From positions 12,633,821-12,697,820 of the forward strand of contig CM026425.1 of NCBI GenBank assembly GCA_014871385.1: a DNA stretch of 64,000 bases. Reading direction: 5' to 3'. Both the position numbers and the translations under genes were made by a program. Under the pieces are notes generated by a model, which saw only the letters and a list, made by a program, of their open reading frames with translations, ran no database searches and had not been told where the DNA came from. Shown here piece after piece: positions 57,936 through 64,000 of the stretch. Position 1 is the first letter of the stretch; every line of letters begins with the position of its first letter. This DNA is from Ceratodon purpureus. Its lineage: Eukaryota > Streptophyta > Bryopsida > Pseudoditrichales > Ditrichaceae.

Positions 57936-57945
57936 AAGAGGGGGG
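57936..57945 (+). promoter_or_regulatory. Internal polypurine tract
   Basis: AAGAGGGGGG 18 bp after the pol stop, nearly identical to the tract at 63451 before the 3' LTR. In standard gypsy elements the plus-strand primer tract is next to the 3' LTR. Here 5.5 kb of extra sequence lies between, so this may be a relic or a second plus-strand initiation site. Confidence 0.7.
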
Positions 57946-59548
57946 CAGTAAGGGTAAAAAATTCAAAAATTTTAAAAACTGTCCTACTTAAGTACTAGAA
58001 ACTGTGAAATTTTGAAGAAATTAAAAAACCAGCGATCTAAAAAAAAAATTAAGTTACAAAAAGCAAAAGTTCAACAAATTTAAATTCTGAACTGGAGAAA
58101 TTTTCGAAGCAAATGGAAATTACTAATTGACAAGTAGACACTAACTAAAATAATGAGTAAGTAGTAATGATCAGAAAATACAATTAGTGAGTGGAAAGAC
58201 GGCTGATATGATAACATGAATTGGGGGCTGTGATCATGATGACCACGTTGCATGGAAATGAGTATAAAATTCCACTAACTGTCAAATAGACAAAAGAGAC
58301 TGGTCGAGTCGAGTAGACCACATCATCTTCTCCAAAACTGGAAAACAGAACCTCAAAACAAACACATTTTCTTGGAGAAGCACCGGCTGCGAGTCTGAGA
58401 GAAGTGGGCGAGGTTTTTGTCAAGTAGACGGAGCGCTACATTGTGAGCGATCAGGGTTAGGAGTGGAGAGAGATAGTTGTCAAGTGGACACAGAGTGAGT
58501 ATCGTGAGGAGATCAGAACGAGACGAAGCGAGATACCGAGAGGATCGACAGAAAAGCAGTTCAGTTGAGGGTCACAATTTGAGTAATTGATGTGTGAGGG
58601 ATACTGAGAGATCCGAGAGAGAAAGGAGTGAAATAGAGGGTTGCATTGCTACATTTTACAACATGTGTATGTGAGAAATTGAGCGACTGAAGAAGGAGTG
58701 AGGCGTATTTCAGTTGGCATATCGGGAGGTGAGTTGTGTTGTTGTTGATTTCGCATACTGTTTTGTCAATTGGACAACCTGATTAGCATAGAAATACTTA
58801 GGTCAAGTGGACACAATGTTGATGATAGAGATGTTGCGATAATATCGATGTGAGAAACAATTGGATACGATACATTGGGTCAACTGGACTCAGGGTTTTC
58901 TGACTGTTGCGAGTGTGTCAATTGGAAACAGTGTGACAGAAGGGGAAGACGAAGCATTGCATCTTGAGAGGCATATCTCTCGTAGTCAAGTTGACACATA
59001 CATTCGGGTGAGTTTCATTGCATCCATTCTGATTGTGTCAAGTTGATTGCATGTTGTTTTCGCATCTTTGTTTTGTATGTCCAATTGAATTGTTACTTGT
59101 GGAAAACGGTGACTGTCCAGTAGACAAGAATGGAGAAAACACAAAACACAACTTGCCGAGAGAAAGAAAGGATAAAAGATCAAAGGAACGAAACTGAAAC
59201 TTGGTGCTGTGATGCATGATGATAGTAATGTAGGAAAATATTACAAACTGATTGCCGAGAGAAAGGGAGGAGAAGAACAGAAAGAACGAAGCTTAATATT
59301 TTCAATGGAATGTATGCTTAGACGATTGTGAAGTAGAAAATTAGGGATAGAAGTGATTGCCGAGTGGAAGAAGTGTTTTATAGTTTTAAAGTAAGGAAAT
59401 AACAAAGATAAAATTCCCGAGAGTTCAAGTAGACAGTGCCGAGAGTTTCAGGGAGAGTCAATGCCAAGAAAAATTTCAATTAGACAAAGTAAGAATTGAA
59501 GCAAACTAACTGCCGAGTGTGTAGTCTAATAGACAGAAAGAAGGAACA
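57946..59548 (+). other. Non-coding spacer dense in GTCNANTNGAC palindromes
   Basis: No ORF supported. Exact motif copies start at 58281, 58419, 58479, 58765, 58802, 58879, 58985, 59115 and 59524, with several near-matches between. Confidence 0.75.
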
Positions 59549-62500
59549 ATGGTAAACGAAGGTCAAGTTGACAGAGAAGGCAGAGGAACTGATCAAGGGA
59601 GGCTCCAACCCGAAGTTGCAGGATCGGTCAAATTGACAAGGCCAATTGCTCGGCCCAAGATGAAAGTGATGAAGAACAAGAAGTCGAAGAAGCCTGTGCT
59701 TGCGGATGCAATGCAACAGGACCTGTCAAGTGGACCAAGACGTCAAATTGAACACTTGGAGCTGAAGAAGATTGACCGGGAGGCATGGCCGCAATTTGAA
59801 GCCAACCGGGAAAACTTCGTGAAGGCAGTCTCTTTGGGACTTCGTGATGGTTGTCTTCGAGGATCAGGATGATGGGAGGATCAATCAATTTCTGACTTCT
59901 TCGGAGTATGGATCCAGAGGAATGGCCGTGGTGGATGGAAGAAGCGTACCTTTCAACTCGACAGCCATCTCCAAGATGTTGAAGCTGCATCAAGGAGACA
60001 ACTTGTTGATGGAAGAGGTGGGCGGTATTTCAGAGGACGATTTGACCAACGTCTTTGACAGAGCTGCCAAGACGCAGAGTGGCTACAAATTGGTGAATGC
60101 GAAAGAGACGTGGAAGGAGTGGCTACTTTTCTTCAATCAGAGGATTATGCTGGCGGAGAAGGGGCCTCTGATCATGTCGAAGGAAGGAGTAGCAGCCGCG
60201 ATTTACGGGTGGAATGGTGTCAAATTGAGTTGGGGAAACATTCTATTTGACAACATCAAGGTGGAGATTAGCAAGAAACACACGCGGTATCCAATCACAC
60301 TCTACAGTGCGATTTACCTCTCAGAGCTGACCAAGCCATCAAGTCAAGTGGATTCAGGTGTGTCAACTGGACCGGTGAGAGTGCTTCCAGACTTGCTCAA
60401 TTTGACAAGGGAACCAGAGCCTAGAGCCTCGACTCCATCATCCTCGAGAGCCAACAAAGTCAAGAAGAGGAGAGTAGAGGATAACTCCTTACCTCAATGT
60501 CTATTTGAACTGAACCCGAGGTTGGGAAGAGGAGCAAGATCAGCCAGTCAAGTAGACAATCGTGAACCTGCAAGGCAACCCGCGTTGCAGCTCACGCAGG
60601 CTGAGGTGGCTGCACAGCTCAAGGATGCACTGGTGAGAGAAACGCAGCTACGGTTGAAGATCAAGGAATTTGAGCGTACGGTGTTCAACTTGACCACTGA
60701 GAACAACCTAGCTGTGGAAGATATACGAAGGCTCAATACACAGTTGGCTAACTTGGCGGAATTGAATGAGGGGGGGAAGCACAATAAAGTGGACCACAAA
60801 AGTGCTTAGCTCATTGCCAATTTCAGCCATTGTTGTAAACACTAAGAAAAGTGCCATAAAATTTTTTGATATGTTAAAAGTGGGATGGGATATAGAAAAT
60901 AGACTTGGTCATCTGGAGTCCTGGAAATTTGCATAAGAAGGTAAGGTGTTTATGATGCCCTACGAGTACCTCAAAGTGCGACAAAGTGAATGCAGTCATT
61001 TGAAAAAGTTGCTAGAAAAGAGTGCAAACTTTGTCAGAAAACACTTTCCAGCGGATGGTGCCCTCCGTTTGTGAATTGTGGTCGTGGGAATGGGCACCAC
61101 CCACTTCGTTCGGAAGTTTGGACGGACGAGAAGTATATCTGGGATGTTTTTTAGGAGGGTCACTTCGGCGGTACTTTTTGTGAGTTTTTTTTTCAACGAA
61201 CATCGTTTTTTAAATTGGAAAAAACATCCTCTAAAGACAATAGAGGGCACTAAATGAAGAAATCAAGACTTCGGAAAAGTTCATTTTCATGATTTCGAAC
61301 TAGTGGTCAAATTTAGTTTCAATTGAGGATGCTCTTTTTATGAAGATGCGTGTAAGATACCTTATGACACCCTAGAAAGTGACTAAAATGCTCAAAAACT
61401 TCACCAAAATGCTCAAAATCAGCTTTGAGCTTTAAAAAACAGCACACTTCATATTCACTTCTTAGTGATCACATATTGCACTTTGTGGTCCACTTTATTG
61501 TGCTCTCCCCCTGAGGAATTGACGAAACCCACTGTAGCTGACATTGAGATTGACACTGGGAAGTCGTTCCAAGAGCTGTATAACGATGAGAAGCAGCACC
61601 GCATCGAACTTCAACGTCAATTTGACCAACTTAATGATGCCAAGACTGCCATTTCCAAGCTCTGCACCGAGGAGAGGAATGAGAAGAATAAGCTCAAGGC
61701 AGAGTTGGAAAGCTTGAAGAAAAATCCGATGGTGAAGGTTGTCAACCCCTCGGATTATGCGACTCTGAAGACCAATAACGAATTGTACCACCGTACTATC
61801 GAGATTGGTAAGAAGCAGTTGCAGGAGGCCCGGATGGAGAACAGGGCGTTGAGAGGAGAACTTTGGAAGGTCGACTTGACATCACCACCAAGTTATTCCC
61901 TTTTCCATGCATACGAGTTGCAAAGGGATAACTGGTTGGCTCTGGTGGGGAAAGACAGGGGATGTCTATTGGACAGTGGTGACTTCGATGCAGTATGGGC
62001 AGCGTCTAGTAGACACGCTAATCAGCAGAATCTCATCTGTGAGATGATCGCAAGAGGCGATGTCCAGTTGACCGACCAGAAGAAGCTGTTGCTCCCCATA
62101 GGTCACTTGGGAGCTCGAGTGGTGTTGTATTATACAACACTGGAGGAGCAACTCCAGAAGAGACGTCAACTTGACATGTCGGTGGAGAGTCACAGACTGG
62201 TGAAGATGGGCGATTCGAGTAGACAGGTGGTGGATGTTGCGGAGAAGGTGCCAAGTGAGGAGCTCAAGGAGTGGACAGCAACTTTGGAGGGGCTGCTCAA
62301 GGAGTTTGATGACCGTGATAACATCCTTGTCAAGTTGTCATGTGTGCTGAAGAGGGAGACTATGCTCAGAGGGGCGAGTTGACCACGGCACACTATGTCT
62401 ACGGGATGCACAAGGTGAGGCAGCAGATCATGGACACCTTGAGAGAGTTGAAGAAGGGCCATCTATTCATCACCAGTCATGATCTTCAAGTCGAGTTGAC

Positions 62501-63332
62501 CTTGCCTCCACCCACATATAAGGCACCGGGGTGGCTGTCTATTCGAACACCGGTTACAGGGTCTATATTGACAGTCAAGTACTTGGGAAATTATGCGAGT
62601 CTATTTGACAATGAAGCGGTTTTTCCGCTACCCACGTGGACTGCGATTGAGTGGCTGCTGGAGGATTACGGGCTGTCTCGAAGGGAGGAGCGGTCATGGG
62701 ATTTAATTTACAAGGAGATTGTGAATGTCAATTGGACCGATGCGGCTCCGGAGGCTGTGAGGACAAATGGACATTTCTGCGATTGTAAGAGGAGGTTCAA
62801 GTGGGCTCCAGATAGTCTAATTGACTCGGTGGAGTATAATTGGCCTCTGATCCCTGGTCAATTTGACACGGCATTGAATTGTGCCACGGCCTATGAGGGC
62901 TTCTGGCAGATTCACCACACACACACCGACCCTGTGTGTTTCCGAGCAGCCATATTTTCTAAGTTTTTAGCTCGGATATGCAGGGATTTTAAGGTGGTGG
63001 TGAATGTAAACCGTTACGATGAGAGGAGGCCGGAGTTCTTGATCAACCTCAAGCTCCGTTACCACTCAAGTCGTTGGGGGAGGATGCTGGAAGTCATGGC
63101 CATGACTCATTTTCTTTACGGGTCTAATGGATGCTTCATCAACGAATTCAGGGGAACTCGGAAGATAGCTATTGACAATTGGCTAACCTTCCAGCATTCC
63201 AACAACACTGAATTACTTCGGAAGGATGATGAAGTGAGGAGGGAAGTGTCCAAGCTCATGGCACAGCGGATCCAGAAGGAGAGCCATTACGGTGACCAGC
63301 ACCGTAATCACCACCGACGTCATCATGTCTAG
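59549..63332 (+). CDS. Retrotransposon 3' accessory protein(s), Transposase_32-like plus coiled coil
   Basis: Coding blocks 59549-59830, 59835-60769, 61512-62380 and 62340-63332 make one reading path after removal of the MITE (60770-61511) and two frame changes near 59830 and 62340-62380. The first domain (EAWPQFEANRENFVKAVSLG, then GMAVVDGRSVPFNSTAISKM and a PITLYSAIYLSE block) resembles the putative plant transposon protein. A Pro/Ser linker, then coiled coils on both sides of the MITE (ETQLRLKIKEFERTVFNLTT; KLCTEERNEKNKLKAELESL) follow. The last 300 residues are globular with WTAIEWLLEDYGLS and a His-rich end (HRNHHRRHHV). Function unknown; DNA binding is only a hypothesis. Codons are interwoven with GTCNANTNGAC motifs. 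Confidence 0.65.
60770..61511. mobile_element. 742-bp MITE inside the accessory ORF
   Basis: Terminal inverted repeats GGGGGGGAAGCACAATAAAG and its counterpart GGGGGAGAGCACAATAAAG on the opposite strand, continuing through TGGACCACAAA. Flanked by TGA (60767-60769 and 61512-61514). Removing it with one TGA puts the reading frame back in phase. A 3-bp duplication fits PIF/Harbinger or CACTA-like elements; the ends do not decide which. It holds no exact GTCNANTNGAC copy. Confidence 0.85.
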
Positions 63333-63450
63333 TTGACAGTAGCTACAGTGGGTGTGCAAGCTAATCTTTGTATATAATTTTTGAGTCTAGTTGACATAGT
63401 GTCTAGTAGACAATGCTGTAAATGTGGAACTTGCCGGGAGTCAAGTAGAC

Positions 63451-63461
63451 AAAGAGGGGGG
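63451..63461 (+). promoter_or_regulatory. 3' polypurine tract
   Basis: AAAGAGGGGGG three bases before the 3' LTR; plus-strand primer site. Confidence 0.85.
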
Positions 63462-63464
63462 CTA

Positions 63465-64000
63465 TGTGAGCTGACTTTTTTTGAGAAAAGTCCTTTTCAG
63501 CAAAAACAGTGTAAATAGGACCAAGTTACCATGTCAATTTGATATCCATGTAGATAGTGGCTGTAGAAATCTGGTTGAGAGTCAAATGGACAATAGTGTA
63601 GAATTCAGGGGACATGGCCCTACCTAGAGACACGACTTGTCAAATTGACTCTACGTACAGGCACACCCTTTAGAAATTAAGGCATAACTAGGAATTAAGG
63701 AAGAAGAAAGAATTACTTCACCACACCACACAACACTGTGTGAGTGATAGTCACATTATGTAAAAAAATATAAAAATAGAATTCCATTGTCTAATTGATT
63801 GTCAACTTGACTCTGAGTAGCTCACTGTTTAATGGATTCACAATGCCCTTTGTCAATTTGAACTATAGCTTTGAGGCACAGTGTATTAATCTGCAGAACT
63901 GTAGAATCAGAATGGAGAACTGGAGCAAACTGATTACTGTCTAATTGATTTGCGAAGCTTACTGTCAAATTGAAACTGCAGATCTGCTGAACAGTGAATT
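63465..64000 (+). repeat. 3' LTR, first 536 bp
   Basis: Starts TGTGAGCTGAC and matches the 5' LTR over all visible bases except one T/C change. It runs off the window. Confidence 0.93.

Larger units (their letters stand above)
38829..64000 (+). mobile_element. Giant Ty3/Gypsy (Athila/Tat-like) LTR retrotransposon, 3' end outside window
   Basis: 5' LTR 38829-40565, PBS 40569-40586, upstream ORFs, gag, protease-RT-RNase H-integrase, two polypurine tracts, 3' accessory ORFs and the start of the 3' LTR at 63465. The first 536 bp of the two LTRs differ at about one base (T/C near 38856 versus 63492), so integration is recent. Two younger insertions, a 9.26-kb Mutator-like element (46801) and a 742-bp MITE (60770), inflate its length. 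Without them the part up to the 3' LTR is about 14.6 kb. Order PR-RT-RH-IN and the absence of a chromodomain fit non-chromoviral gypsy elements. Confidence 0.92.

Overview
The window looks like nuclear DNA of a streptophyte plant. Genes have GT-AG introns, there is a Ty3/Gypsy retrotransposon primed by tRNA-Asp (Athila/Tat style), several proteins resemble the 'putative plant transposon protein' (Transposase_32) group, and Mutator-like elements are present. Gene families and layout suggest a non-seed land plant or charophycean alga rather than a crop seed plant, but this is a weak inference and I cannot name the species. Most of the window is accessory, transposon-rich sequence; no housekeeping operon or rRNA/tRNA cluster is present.

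Layout. 0.06-3.6 kb (-): decayed Mutator-like transposase with a SWIM zinc finger. 5.4-11.5 kb (+): multi-exon gene fusing a ParB-like domain (DGNHR motif) to a beta-class N4/N6 DNA methyltransferase-like domain; one 2-kb intron holds a ~74-bp satellite that switches orientation midway. 12-22 kb: small genes, including two paralogues (14.8 and 18.6 kb) with an N-terminal Cys cluster, an acidic SUMO-interaction-like C-terminus, a TATA box, a 5'-UTR intron ending directly at the ATG, and an 84-bp palindromic-ended module upstream. A third copy of the module lies at 12.1 kb. All three carry the 12-mer of the intronic satellite. An 18S rRNA 5'-end fragment lies in one 5'-UTR intron.

22.1-25.5 kb: fragment of a CCGG-saturated element coding a Transposase_32-like protein (-). 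25.9-30.9 kb: two copies (one -, one +) of an unclassified putative transposase with a conserved intron position. 30-38.2 kb: element(s) carrying the short palindrome TGCTGNCAGCA, a 53-bp minisatellite and a coiled-coil/RING-like gene.

38.8-64 kb: one giant LTR retrotransposon, more than 25 kb including insertions, whose 3' end lies outside the window. It interrupts an exon of an RNase H1-type hybrid-binding (viroplasmin-like) domain. The LTRs differ at about one site in the 536 bp visible, so it is young. Pol is split by a 9.26-kb Mutator-like element (10-bp target duplication) that contains a large inverted repeat with 16 hairpin-forming palindromes; a 742-bp MITE (TGA duplication) sits in the 3' accessory ORF. 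The LTRs and the 3' accessory region, but not gag/pol, are packed with an 11-bp palindrome GTCNANTNGAC, present in coding and non-coding DNA and in all codon phases.

The strongest novel signals are the family-specific dispersed palindromes (three elements, three motifs), the ParB-methyltransferase fusion gene, the 84-bp modules in duplicated promoters, and the hairpin array in the Mutator-like element.
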